DNA of 64,000 bases from Streptomonospora salina (GCF_014204715.1 NZ_JACHLY010000001.1:2812501-2876500); one strand, 5' to 3'. Positions 17,966-25,683 are shown, counted from the first letter of the stretch. The notes: generated by a model from the sequence alone, not told the origin. Translations and numbers: made by a program.

Positions 17966-18605
17966 AGTCGGCGACGCGGCCCGGCAGCTCGGAAAGGGTA
18001 TCGATCCGCATCGTGGGGATGCGATCGGCGTCCGGGTCGCCCTGCTGAATGGTGCCCCACGGCCCCCGCCTGATGAGCGCGGTAGGCAGCCCGACCGCAG
18101 CCGCCGGCATGACGTCGTTGTCCAAGCGGTCGCCCACATACAGAATCTCGTCGGCCGCGCACGGCGCTTCCTGCACGAGGCGTCGGAAGAACCCCTGGTC
18201 GGGCTTGGACACGCCCCAGTCGTCGGACGTGGCGATCATGTCGTTGGGCAGGTCGAGCGAACGCAGGATGCCCCCAGCCCGCACGGTCTGATTGCCCGCG
18301 ATGCCGACCCACAGCCCTTGCTTTCGCAGCTTCGCCAGCGACGGCCGCACGTCGGAGTAGAGGTCAGCTTCGCCGAAGGTCTCGGGTTGACCGGCCTCAG
18401 CCCGCTTCTGCCGCTGCTCGGCCAGGTCGAAGCCGGGTTGGAAGACCTGGAAGGTCTCCCGGTAGTCGAGTCCCCGAGCGATGATCGCCCCGAACATCGC
18501 CGAGAACGTATGACGCGGCACCCCGAGCCAGTCAGCCCACGTCCCGTACTCGGTCGACTCGTCCACCAGGCACTCACCGACATCGAACACCACAGCACGA
18601 ATCAT
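17946..18605 (-). CDS. HAD-family hydrolase
   Basis: 219 residues. HAD motif I FDVGECLVDES at residues 7-17 supplies the nucleophile Asp; its second acid is replaced (D-V-G-E rather than D-x-D), a pattern seen in many HAD phosphatase subfamilies. Motif II is GIAGN with a following polar residue, and motif III-IV are K (SKPDQGFF) and YVGDRLDNDV. The cap is alpha-helical, inserted after motif I. Substrate unknown. Convergent with, and overlapping, the XRE-TPR regulator. A recurrent AICE cargo gene. Confidence 0.87.
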   Translation of the reverse strand: MIRAVVFDVGECLVDESTEYGTWADWLGVPRHTFSAMFGAIIARGLDYRETFQVFQPGFDLAEQRQKRAEAGQPETFGEADLYSDVRPSLAKLRKQGLWVGIAGNQTVRAGGILRSLDLPNDMIATSDDWGVSKPDQGFFRRLVQEAPCAADEILYVGDRLDNDVMPAAAVGLPTALIRRGPWGTIQQGDPDADRIPTMRIDTLSELPGRVADFNAEVR

Positions 18606-18682
18606 GCGGCCAGCCTAGGACGCAACCGCCCGACGAGCAGACAGCGCCCCAGCGTTGCCGAATTGGGCTATGTGAGATCAAG

Positions 18683-18763
18683 GCGACGGCGCTCCGCGCC
18701 GTCGCTACCGGCTTGCCGTCCGCGCGCTCGGGCTGCGGGCTGCCGCCCGGTCCCGAGCGCGCG
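18683..18763. other. nested perfect hairpins upstream of the cargo gene
   Basis: The 312-base gap 18606-18917 holds two strong inverted repeats: GCGACGGCG/CGCCGTCGC (18683-18691 with 18697-18705) and a 12 bp pair CGCGCGCTCGGG/CCCGAGCGCGCG (18721-18732 with 18752-18763), whose loop contains a smaller GGGC/GCCC stem. They may be a terminator, a replication or transfer cis-site, or a structured RNA; no protein gene is visible in the gap. Confidence 0.6.
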
Positions 18764-18917
18764 GACGCCCGCCGGGGACCGCAGTACCGCGCGCCGCGTG
18801 GACCACCTTCGACCCATGGCAACGTGCCGTCGCGAAACTAAGGCAGTTCCCAAGCTCCTAAATCCTCCGTTTTTGATCCCTCGGCGTGTATCAGCCGCGC
18901 ATGGAATACTCCCGACC

Positions 18918-19811
18918 ATGAGTGAGGAGACATGGCGCCCACTGGGCGTCGACACGGAAGAGCAGATAGCCGCTTATGACGCCCTCCATGACGGAGTGCC
19001 ACCTTGGATGCACGCTTCGTTCTGGGCGTGGGTGGCTGAAGCCATTTCGGTATCTATGCGCTATCGGGATGGTAGTGGACGTGTGCCCATGCTCGATACC
19101 GATCTGGCCGAGCAGATGAGTCATAGACTTCAAATTTCTTTCCCTAATTTGCGAGCGCAAGTAGTTGATCACGGCGTCGGACAACGTCAGATCAATGACG
19201 CTTTAATTGTGTTGCTTAAGTGTGAAATTCCACTGCAGATTGCCGATTATCTGTTGGCTCATGAATGTCACGCAAGGCCGGACGATTTGAATGGTTTGTT
19301 GGGGCGCAGCAAGTCGGCGTGGGAAGTCGGTATTCGATCGGGGCGACCAGGACTAATCCGACGAGTCCCTCTCGGCGTCCAAGCCGCCGCCGACAGCATC
19401 ATGGAACGAGCCGGTCGGTCCGGTGTGCGGCTGGCCAAGGCTTGGGAGGAACTCTATGGAGTAGTTCCTAACCCAAGCGAGGCTTACCGACTGGCAATCT
19501 TGGCTGTCGAGGATGCGGCCGTTCCGGTCGTTTCTCCCACGAACTCGAACGCAACGTTGGGGACAGTGCTCAGGCAAATCGAGGATCAGAAGAATTGGCG
19601 CCTACCGATGGACCGCGAATATCCCGATACTAGCTCGGGAGAAACCCTCGTGAACATGATGCGTATGCTCTGGCGTGGCCAACATGATCGGCACGGTGGC
19701 CAGCCATCTGCGCCTGGAAATGTTTCCTTTGATGAGGCGACAGTGGCTGTGTCGCTGGCCGTGACCCTCGTTCACTGGTTTGATGCGTCTCTGCCGCAAC
19801 GATCGACATAG
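18918..19811 (+). CDS. AT-richer cargo protein with HEPN/Abi-like C-terminus
   Basis: 297 residues, function not established. Codon use is unlike its neighbours, with many A/T third positions (for example around 19130-19260), which indicates recent transfer from another source. The C-terminal region (about residues 225-290) reads TLVNMMRMLWRGQHDRHGG, then SFDEATVAVSLAVTLVHWF: an Arg-x5-His pattern followed by a hydrophobic helix, reminiscent of the abortive-infection C-terminal (Abi_C) and HEPN RNase domains. By family knowledge such domains cut RNA in phage defence; here this is inference from a short motif. ATG at 18918 follows a weak ribosome site. It is the last gene before attR. Confidence 0.7.
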   Translation: MSEETWRPLGVDTEEQIAAYDALHDGVPPWMHASFWAWVAEAISVSMRYRDGSGRVPMLDTDLAEQMSHRLQISFPNLRAQVVDHGVGQRQINDALIVLLKCEIPLQIADYLLAHECHARPDDLNGLLGRSKSAWEVGIRSGRPGLIRRVPLGVQAAADSIMERAGRSGVRLAKAWEELYGVVPNPSEAYRLAILAVEDAAVPVVSPTNSNATLGTVLRQIEDQKNWRLPMDREYPDTSSGETLVNMMRMLWRGQHDRHGGQPSAPGNVSFDEATVAVSLAVTLVHWFDASLPQRST

Positions 19812-20249
19812 AACCATTTCATTGGGTGCGACTGCTGGAGCAATTTGCAAGGTAGGTATTTCTATCAATCGAATCAAGCCGGTTAGATATGGTCGGTAAC
19901 AGGGCTTTGGTTATTCCTCGGGTCATTGACGTTCTTTATCCCGAGGCACTCGGTCGCGCGACCCTGTCTGTCTTGGGTGGCCGGCACCAGCGCGACCAAG
20001 CACCTCGGACCGGGACCGTGGTTGCCGAGCGATCGGGGTTGCTGCGGCCGTGGCGTAGGGTCGGCGGGCAGGTGCGGCGGCGTTGGTGGCGGGCGCATGG
20101 GCTGGGGAGACGAGCACACCCGTGATGCACATTTGATGCACACGCCGTCGGGAGACCAGGGGAAAGCGCGGGAACCGGCGGGAGGCATCCGCCCAGGCAG
20201 AGAGCGGTTCCGCTTGATCATCCCAGGTGCCAAAGCCGCCCCCAGGCGA
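19812..20249. other. non-coding right end of the element
   Basis: 438 bases between the cargo gene and attR. The first 110 bases are AT-rich like the cargo gene; the remainder is GC-rich. A 78-codon open frame (19889-20125, +) has no ribosome site or recognisable sequence and is not called. The only clear signal is GATGCACAT-x-x-x-ATGCACAC at 20124-20143, matching a repeat at the left end. Confidence 0.5.
20124..20143 (+). repeat. GATGCACA arm-type repeat near attR
   Basis: GATGCACATTTGATGCACAC is a tandem pair of ATGCACA units. Sister copies are at 8975-8994 (GATGCACATTCAATGCACAC, at the attL edge) and, decayed, at 20364-20383. Candidate arm sites for integrase or Xis binding. Confidence 0.5.
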
Positions 20250-20291
20250 TTTGCATACCGGAGGTCAGGGGTTCGACTCCCCTTGGCTCCA
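20250..20291 (+). pseudogene. tRNA-Ala 3' fragment in attR
   Basis: The last 42 bases of tRNA-Ala from the anticodon loop to the discriminator, without the 5' half. It is the by-product of integration, not a functional tRNA. Confidence 0.92.
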
Positions 20292-20371
20292 CGGTTGTTT
20301 TCGCTGCTCAAGCGAGTACACGACGGCCGCCCGAGGTTCGCCCCGGGCGGCCGTCGTGTGTCTGATGCACA
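20250..20371 (+). repeat. attR: right copy of 122 bp direct repeat
   Basis: Matches attL at 120 of 122 positions. Contains the tRNA-Ala 3' half (20250-20291), the adjoining spacer and a second terminator hairpin (20318-20361). Marks the right boundary of the integrated element. Confidence 0.93.
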
Positions 20372-20476
20372 TGCGATGCGCATGGCTCCGCGCCGCCCGC
20401 CGACCTCTTCGGGGCCGGCGGCACCCCTCCAGAGCGAGGAGCCGCATTCGGCGGGCGGGTCCGGGAGTGCGCGGCC

Positions 20477-21187
20477 TCACCGGCCGCTGTTGCGTTCCTG
20501 TACCAGCTCGTCAGCGGCGATCCCGCTGCGGCGCCCCGCACCAGGGGGGTCGGCCAGGGTGACGCCGGCGTCGGTGAGCATGGACAGGTCCAGGGTCCAC
20601 GTGCGTGTGGAGCGCTGTTCCCAAACGGCGAAAGCCCGCTGGACGTGGGAGTCGGCCTGGTCGGGGGTCATGCCGGTGACCGCGCACAGGTGCTCGAAGG
20701 CTTGGTCGGCCCGGCCCTTCACCCGGGCCAGCCCGAAGTGGGTCGTGCGGTGGCAGTCGGTGCACAGGCAGATGAGGCGGCGCAGCGCCTGGACTGAGCG
20801 GCGCTCGTCGTAGGCCCACCGCTCGTGGGCCTCCAGCCACCGCTCGGCGGCGCGGTCTTCGCCGCGCCCGCAGATCTCGCACAGGTGTCCTGCACGGTCC
20901 AGAAGCATCCGGCGGAGCCGTTCCCAGTCGCGTTGGGAGACGCAGGTGCGAACGTTGGTGAACCAGCAGGAGCTGGGGACCACGTCGACGAAGAGGCCGG
21001 CGCCGAACGAGCGGTCCTCGCCGGGGAGCAGCGCGGGGATCGCCGGGCGGGCCGCCCAGGGGTGGAGGGCCCCGATGCCGGGACGCGGCGCATACCACCG
21101 CTTGGCGTGCGGGTCCCAGCGGGCACCGGCCGCCTTGGCCTGGTCTTTCTCGTTGTAGGGGACGTCGAGCCAGATCCGTTCGGCCAC
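20477..21187 (-). CDS. DUF5710 and HNH nuclease-like protein
   Basis: About 236 residues. The N-terminal RIWLDVPYNEKDQAKAAGARW with KRWYAP is the DUF5710 module found at the start of primases and plasmid proteins. An HNH-like zinc segment follows: CEICGRG at about residue 105, a conserved LEAHERWAYDE, then LICLCTDCHRTTHFG with two more cysteines and histidines. Likely nucleic-acid cleaving or binding. GTG at 21187 is preferred: AAGG lies ten bases upstream and DUF5710 starts right after; the frame runs on to 21376 without coding features. It lies immediately outside attR and may belong to an older insertion. Confidence 0.75.
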   Translation of the reverse strand: MAERIWLDVPYNEKDQAKAAGARWDPHAKRWYAPRPGIGALHPWAARPAIPALLPGEDRSFGAGLFVDVVPSSCWFTNVRTCVSQRDWERLRRMLLDRAGHLCEICGRGEDRAAERWLEAHERWAYDERRSVQALRRLICLCTDCHRTTHFGLARVKGRADQAFEHLCAVTGMTPDQADSHVQRAFAVWEQRSTRTWTLDLSMLTDAGVTLADPPGAGRRSGIAADELVQERNSGR

Positions 21188-21436
21188 GCTTTCGGTACCT
21201 TCCGTTATCGCGATGGTGCGGAGCCTGAAGTTCGGGGGAATCAGCCGGCCGCCGTGTCGGAAAACTACGGGGGAGGATGCGACTGTTCGCTCGGTGGTGG
21301 CCGGAATCGGACGGATTCTCCTGCACGGCGTGCCCCGTGCAGGGAGCGGCACACGGCGGCCGCCCGGAGCGCGCACCCGGGCGACCGCTCGGTCGGGGGT
21401 GTTCGGGTGCGCGCCGGCGGCGGTGCCGTCGTCGGA

Positions 21437-21580
21437 TCAGGCGGGCTGCTCGGCGCGGACGGCGGTGAGGTCGTCGGCGGGCGGCCCCGGGGCGGGGGAC
21501 GCGTGGGTGCGCGGGCGGGGGCGCAGGGCGCTGCGCGAGCACATCCGGCACGGGTTCGTGTCATGCGGTGTGTTCGTCAT
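21437..21580 (-). CDS. possible 47-residue protein
   Basis: Frame MTNTPHDTNPCRMCSRSALR and then a Pro/Ala-rich tail ending at 21437. The C-x-x-C pair is the only motif. The GGAG before the ATG is only one base away, too close for a normal ribosome site, and the longer start at 21658 is no better. Included as a weak candidate because the surrounding bases (21188-21666) otherwise hold no gene. Confidence 0.3.
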   Translation of the reverse strand: MTNTPHDTNPCRMCSRSALRPRPRTHASPAPGPPADDLTAVRAEQPA

Positions 21581-21666
21581 ACTCCGATTCTCGTCTTTGC
21601 CACCGACAAGAACCTGAGTACCGGCACCCAGATACGGAGTGTGGCCGGACTCGGCCATCCGGGGAT

Positions 21667-22101
21667 TCAGCCGCCGCCGAGGGCGCGGCCCAGCAGTTCG
21701 CGGAGCCGGTCGCGGTCGGACCCGTCCAGCCCGTCGAGGACGCGCTCCTCGGCGTCGGCGACCAGGCGCCGACCGCGTTGTTCGGTCTCGTGTCCGGACG
21801 CGGTGACGGTGAGCAGGTTGGACCTCCGGTCGGCCGGGCTGCGCCGCCGCTCGACCAGCTCCCGCTCGTCGAGGGCGTCGACCACGCCGACGACGGTGGT
21901 GCGGTCGACGCCCATGCGCCGGCCGAGCTCCTGCTGGGTCATCGGGCCTTCACCGACGAGCACGCTGAGCGCGGCGTGCTGCTTCACGCCGACGTCGAGC
22001 TGCGCCAGTCCTTCGTCTTCGGCTTCGAGGGTCAACAGGTGGAGCTTGCCGAGGAGGAAGCTGAGTCGGCCGAGTAGCGGCGGAGGGAACCCGGAAACCA
22101 T
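21667..22101 (-). CDS. MarR-family transcriptional regulator
   Basis: 144 residues, typical MarR length. The winged helix spans about residues 35-100: HAALSVLVGEGPMTQQELGR, then VDRTTVVGVVDALDERELVE and the wing RRSPADRRSNLLTVT. Binds DNA as a dimer and usually represses a neighbouring gene in response to a small aromatic or oxidising molecule. It is divergent from the quinone oxidoreductase gene, with a palindrome (22139-22149) between them, so that gene and itself are the likely targets. Confidence 0.9.
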   Translation of the reverse strand: MVSGFPPPLLGRLSFLLGKLHLLTLEAEDEGLAQLDVGVKQHAALSVLVGEGPMTQQELGRRMGVDRTTVVGVVDALDERELVERRRSPADRRSNLLTVTASGHETEQRGRRLVADAEERVLDGLDGSDRDRLRELLGRALGGG

Positions 22102-22138
22102 GGCTCGACTCTAGCCGCACCGAATTCATGTGCCTTAG

Positions 22139-22164
22139 CTGATAATCAGTATCGCTGTTATATT
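22139..22164. promoter_or_regulatory. MarR operator and -10 box candidate
   Basis: CTGATAATCAG (22139-22149) is a perfect 5-1-5 palindrome in the gap between marR-like and oxidoreductase genes, and TATATT at 22159-22164 is a good -10 element for the rightward gene ten bases further on. Placement suggests repression of both directions. Confidence 0.55.
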
Positions 22165-22263
22165 AGTCGTCTGTGTGCGAGCGGTCGCCGCTTCAGCAGG
22201 TCGCGGCCGGCGTACCGGCCCGGCTCGATGCGAGCGCCGCCGATCCGCGAAAGGCAGGAAACC

Positions 22264-23292
22264 GTGCAACAGGTCGAGGCGGCCCGGTTCGGCGGGCCGG
22301 ACGTACTCCACGCTCGCGAAGGCCCCGATCCCGCCGCCGGGCCGGGCGAGGTCGTGCTCGGGGTCGCGGCGGCCGATGTGCTCATGCTGGACGTCCTCGT
22401 GCGGCGCGGATCACCGGGGCCGTGGAACGTCCGCCCGCCCTACGTCCCCGGTACGGGCGTCGCCGGGACCGTCGCCGCCGTCGGCCCCGGAGTCGACGCC
22501 GCGTGGGTCGGCCGGCGGGTCGCGGCGAAACCGGGACGCGCCGTCGCCGCGAGCGCCGGTTCCGGGAACGTCGCCGACGCCGCCGAAGGGTCGGCTCCGG
22601 TCGGCGGATACGCAGAGCTGGCCGTGGCGCCGGCCGCAGCGCTGGTCGCCGTTCCCGACGGTGTGGGGCTGCGCGAGGCGGCCGCACTCGTCAACGACGG
22701 CATGACCGCGATGCTCATCGCCCGTGCGGCGGCGGTCCGCGGCGGCGAGAACGTTCTCGTGACACCCGCCGGCGGCGGTCTGGGGAGCCTGCTCGTGCAG
22801 CTCGTCCGTGCTGCGGGGGCGACCGTGATCGCCGGAGCGGGCGGTCGGTCCAAACTCGACCTCGCGCGCGGACTCGGCGCCCACCACACCCTCGACTATT
22901 CCTGCCGAGGGTGGGTCGCCGCCGTCCGCGACGCGACCGGCGGCACCGGGGCCGACGTCGTGCTGGACGGCGTGGGCGGCGAGATCGGGGCCGCCTCCTT
23001 CGACGCGGTGGCGCGGGGCGGCCGCTTCTTCGCCTACGGCGCCCCTGCCGGCGGCTTCACTCGCGTAGAGCCGCAGCGGGCACGGGAGCGGGACGTGTCC
23101 GCGGTGAGCCTGCTGGAGGTACCGATGCGGGCCGGCGACCACACGAGGCTGCCCGAAGCCGCGCTGGCCGCGGCCGCAGCCGGGACCCTCGCCCCGACGA
23201 TCGGGCAGGCGTTCCGGCTCCGCAGCGCCCGCGACGCCCACCGTGCGATCGAGGACCGTGCGGCTCTGGGCAAGACCCTGCTGCTGCCCTGA
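22264..23292 (+). CDS. zinc-type quinone oxidoreductase (MDR family)
   Basis: 342 residues, NAD(P)H-dependent medium-chain reductase lacking the structural zinc cysteines. N-terminal ARFGGPDVLHAREGPDP GroES-like fold, VPGTGVAGTVAAVGPGVD, then the Rossmann loop VTPAGGGLGSLLVQLVRAAG at about 175-195 and GADVVLDGVGG. Reduces quinones or enones, plausibly protecting against electrophiles sensed by the adjacent MarR. GTG at 22264 gives the family start and has AGGA five bases upstream; a nearby ATG at 22228 is out of the conserved region. Confidence 0.87.
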   Translation: MQQVEAARFGGPDVLHAREGPDPAAGPGEVVLGVAAADVLMLDVLVRRGSPGPWNVRPPYVPGTGVAGTVAAVGPGVDAAWVGRRVAAKPGRAVAASAGSGNVADAAEGSAPVGGYAELAVAPAAALVAVPDGVGLREAAALVNDGMTAMLIARAAAVRGGENVLVTPAGGGLGSLLVQLVRAAGATVIAGAGGRSKLDLARGLGAHHTLDYSCRGWVAAVRDATGGTGADVVLDGVGGEIGAASFDAVARGGRFFAYGAPAGGFTRVEPQRARERDVSAVSLLEVPMRAGDHTRLPEAALAAAAAGTLAPTIGQAFRLRSARDAHRAIEDRAALGKTLLLP

Positions 23293-23345
23293 CCCTGCGG
23301 CACCGCGCCGGCCTTCCGTTCGCCTGCGGCGTTGCGCCGCCCGGC

Positions 23346-23933
23346 CTACCCGCCCCGACCGTCGGGCCGGTCGCCTGCGGGGGAACGCCCCGTGCGGGGC
23401 CCGGGGAGGCGCGGCGCCGCGCCTCCCGTCGGGTGGTCGGCTCCCCTGACCAGGTAGGCGATCTCCACAGAGCAGTCGTGCCCGCGGGCGCGGACCGGCC
23501 CGTCCAGATAGAACTCGAACCGCCCGCCCCACACCTCGTTTCCGCCCTGCCCGCGGTTCATCCACGCGAGCCCCCGGTCGGAGGCCCAGGACTGCAGACG
23601 GGCGTGCGCTCCGTCGATGCGCTCGGGGTCGCCGGTGTGCACCAGGGCCACGTAGTCGCCCGCGGGTACGGAACCGGCCACGACGCGGCCGTCGCCGGGG
23701 ACCGGTTCGCCGACCGGCGCGCCCACTTCCAGGATGTGCTCGCGTTCTCCGCCCCCGATCGTCCAGTAGCGGAAGAACGGCGGTCCGGCGGCGGACACGC
23801 CCGCGCCGTGCAGCCAGTCCTGGACTTCGGTGACGAGCGCGGCCGCCTTCGGCCGCTCCCGCGGTGTCACCTTCGCCGGGATCGCGACATAGGGCTGCTC
23901 CGCGCGCACCTCATGCCTGGGCCCGCTGGTCAT
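23346..23933 (-). CDS. GyrI-like small-molecule-binding protein
   Basis: 195 residues. The body matches the GyrI-like/AraC effector-binding fold: EQPYVAIPAKVTPRE at the start, a WLHGAGVSAAGPPFFRYW strand-loop, EHILEVGAPVGEPVPGDGRV and VPAGDYVALVHTGDPERIDG, ending in an FEFYLDGP strand. Such stand-alone proteins bind hydrophobic ligands or act as cyclopropanoid hydrolases. The last 30 residues are disordered Pro/Gly/Arg. GGGGGAG six bases before the ATG supports the start. Confidence 0.82.
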   Translation of the reverse strand: MTSGPRHEVRAEQPYVAIPAKVTPRERPKAAALVTEVQDWLHGAGVSAAGPPFFRYWTIGGGEREHILEVGAPVGEPVPGDGRVVAGSVPAGDYVALVHTGDPERIDGAHARLQSWASDRGLAWMNRGQGGNEVWGGRFEFYLDGPVRARGHDCSVEIAYLVRGADHPTGGAAPRLPGPRTGRSPAGDRPDGRGG

Positions 23934-24333
23934 CGAGACTCCCCCGGTATCCTGCTCGCGTCGTCGCCGCCGCTCCGCATGCGGCGTCGCGGCGGCCCGA
24001 CGACTGGTCCTGCTCGGAACTCTCCCCGGTCGCGGCGCCGATCGCCCGGAGGCGCACGGCGGGGCGCGCCGACCGCTCCGCTACCCGCGCCGGCCGCTGG
24101 GCAGTCCCGTGTCCGCGGACCGCCCGGCACAGCGGTTCGCGGGTGTGCACACCGCCTGGCGGCCACCGCCCCACCGCATAGGATGGAGAGTCGAGAACGG
24201 CGTCCGGGCGAATCCGCGAACCAGGGAAGCCTCAGGGGCTTCCCCCATATCCTGCGTGCCGCCGATCGCGCACCATGGAGATGGGACCTACCCGCCGTGC
24301 CGTCGGCGGCGCCCGAGCGTCGAGGAGTTGAGG
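23934..24333. other. 400-base gap without a recognised gene
   Basis: GC-rich region between the divergent GyrI-like and DUF1707 genes. Open frames here show no domain, no ribosome site and no third-position bias that I can defend. It must hold both promoters, but no clear -10/-35 pair was picked out. Confidence 0.5.
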
Positions 24334-24954
24334 GTGGCTGTGCACGAACCTCCGTCTCCACCGCCCCCGGGCGGGCGGTGGAACCCGGTCCCGCAGTACC
24401 GCCGCGGCGGCGGCGCGGAGCTGCGGCTGACCCACGCCGACCGCGACACCGCGGCCGAGACTCTGCGTGATGCCTACGCCTCCGGCCAGCTGGACGACGA
24501 CGAGTTCGAAGAGCGCCTCGATCGTGCCCTGAACGCCAAGTTCCCGTCCGACCTGGAGCCGCTGCTGCGGGACGTGGCGACCGCCGGGAAGGCTGCGGCG
24601 GCCGTGGAAGGGCCCCGCTCCGGGGGCGACCGCCTGTACGCCGGCGCAGGCCACCTCGCCGGGTATTTCACGTTCCTCGGCCCGCTACTGCTGCTGCTGA
24701 CCAGCCGGGACATCTCACCGTTCGTCCGCAGGCACCTCACCGAAGCGCTGAACTACCAGATCACCGTCGCGGTGGCCTCGGTCGTGGCGATGGGCTTGGG
24801 GTTCTTGATCCTGCCGCTCGTCGTGTGGGGGGTGATGATGCTGGGCTGGGTCTTCCTGCCGGCGATCGCCGCGTTCACGGCTCTGCTCGGCGGCGACATG
24901 CGCTATCTGTTCACCTGGCGCCCGGTGCGCGACGACTCGGAGTCCGGATCCTGA
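24334..24954 (+). CDS. DUF1707-DUF4870 membrane protein
   Basis: 206 residues. After a Pro-rich start, residues about 30-85 are a DUF1707 domain (LTHADRDTAAETLRDAYASG, then LDDDEFEERLDRAL), and residues about 110-200 a DUF4870 membrane domain with three hydrophobic segments and the family signature ISPFVRRHLTEALNYQITV. Both are actinobacterial domains of unknown function, often found together in envelope proteins. GTG at 24334 is chosen from GAGGAG at 24322-24327; GTG at 24340 is a close alternative. Confidence 0.85.
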   Translation: MAVHEPPSPPPPGGRWNPVPQYRRGGGAELRLTHADRDTAAETLRDAYASGQLDDDEFEERLDRALNAKFPSDLEPLLRDVATAGKAAAAVEGPRSGGDRLYAGAGHLAGYFTFLGPLLLLLTSRDISPFVRRHLTEALNYQITVAVASVVAMGLGFLILPLVVWGVMMLGWVFLPAIAAFTALLGGDMRYLFTWRPVRDDSESGS

Positions 24955-25045
24955 CGAACGGTTCCGGACCGCCGTGACCGACTCGGGTTCCGCTGCCGTG
25001 TGCGGACGCGGCGCGGGGGCGGCGGGGCCGCTGTCCGGAAACGAC

Positions 25046-25075
25046 GACGGCCCCGCCGCGATGCGGCGGGGCCGT
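25046..25075 (-). terminator. bidirectional terminator hairpin
   Basis: GACGGCCCCGCCGC at 25046-25059 pairs with GCGGCGGGGCCGTC at 25062-25075 (near-perfect, very short loop). It lies between the convergent DUF4870 and DUF5324 genes and can end both transcripts. Confidence 0.75.
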
Positions 25076-25104
25076 CCCGTCCGACTCGGGGATCACCCGG
25101 GCGT

Positions 25105-25683
25105 TCACGGGTTGGCGCGTCCGTCGAGGTCGCCGGCGGCCTGCGTGGACCCGGCTGCCGCGTCGTCATCGGCCTCGTCGGCGTCGGCGCCCGACACCTT
25201 CTCCTTGGCGCTCTTGGCCTTGGCGGTGAGCTGGTCGCGGGTTTCGCGGACCTGGTCGCGCGCCTGGTCGAGGTTGTCCTGCCAGCGAGCGTCCTGCGCG
25301 GCTCGGCGCAGCCGGACCACGCCGTACAGTGCGGCGGCGCCGGCCGCGGCGGCTCCGACGTAGACGAGGGTACGCGGCACCTTGCGGCCGCCGCAGCACG
25401 ACAGGAGTCCGCGCTTGACCGGACGGGGCTCCACTCGGGCGGCGGCGTCGCTGAGGAGGTCTGCTACGCGGGGCGCGACGGTGTCCTCGACACGGTGCGC
25501 CGCGGTTTCCAGACGGGGGGCGGTCCATCCGCGCGCCTGGTAGAGGCGCTCGGCGGCCGTCTGCCGAGCCTGGTCGGCGTAGGGGCCGAGCCGCTCGGAC
25601 TGTTCGCGTGCGAGCTGCTGCAGTCGGGCCATAGCCGCCTCAGTCTCGAAGTCGCCCTTCTGGCGCTTCAGCGTTTTGGCCAC
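25105..25683 (-). CDS. DUF5324-like membrane protein
   Basis: 192 residues. Amphipathic N-terminal helices (AMARLQQLAREQSERLGPYA, RLETAAHRVEDTVAPRVADL), one membrane segment at about 105-122 (RTLVYVGAAAAGAAALYGVV), then a coiled stretch DQARDQVRETRDQLTAKAKS and an acidic tail. Order and position, divergent from the cyclophilin gene next to rhomboid and crgA, match the DUF5324 gene of Streptomyces. Function unknown; perhaps an envelope-associated helical protein. Confidence 0.75.
   Translation of the reverse strand: MAKTLKRQKGDFETEAAMARLQQLAREQSERLGPYADQARQTAAERLYQARGWTAPRLETAAHRVEDTVAPRVADLLSDAAARVEPRPVKRGLLSCCGGRKVPRTLVYVGAAAAGAAALYGVVRLRRAAQDARWQDNLDQARDQVRETRDQLTAKAKSAKEKVSGADADEADDDAAAGSTQAAGDLDGRANP

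Larger units (their letters stand above)
8861..20315. mobile_element. pSAM2-type actinomycete integrative and conjugative element (AICE)
   Basis: About 11.4 kb bounded by the 66 bp identical att repeats in tRNA-Ala. Gene set and order are those of AICEs: at the left end int and xis, then a RepSA-like rolling-circle initiator, a TraB/FtsK pump, a Pra-like activator, a KorSA-like GntR repressor and small unknown genes, all on the minus strand; at the right end a plus-strand regulator, a HAD hydrolase and an AT-richer cargo gene. All core genes appear intact, so the element could be functional (inference). Such elements excise, replicate by rolling circle and transfer as double-stranded DNA by a single TraB protein. 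Confidence 0.92.

Noticed and set aside
19889-20125. 78-codon plus-strand frame at the right end of the element
   Set aside because: No ribosome site, no recognisable motif, and its composition shifts from AT-rich to GC-rich part way.
23293-23345. Possible terminator between convergent oxidoreductase and GyrI-like genes
   Set aside because: GC-rich but no stem better than background could be picked out.
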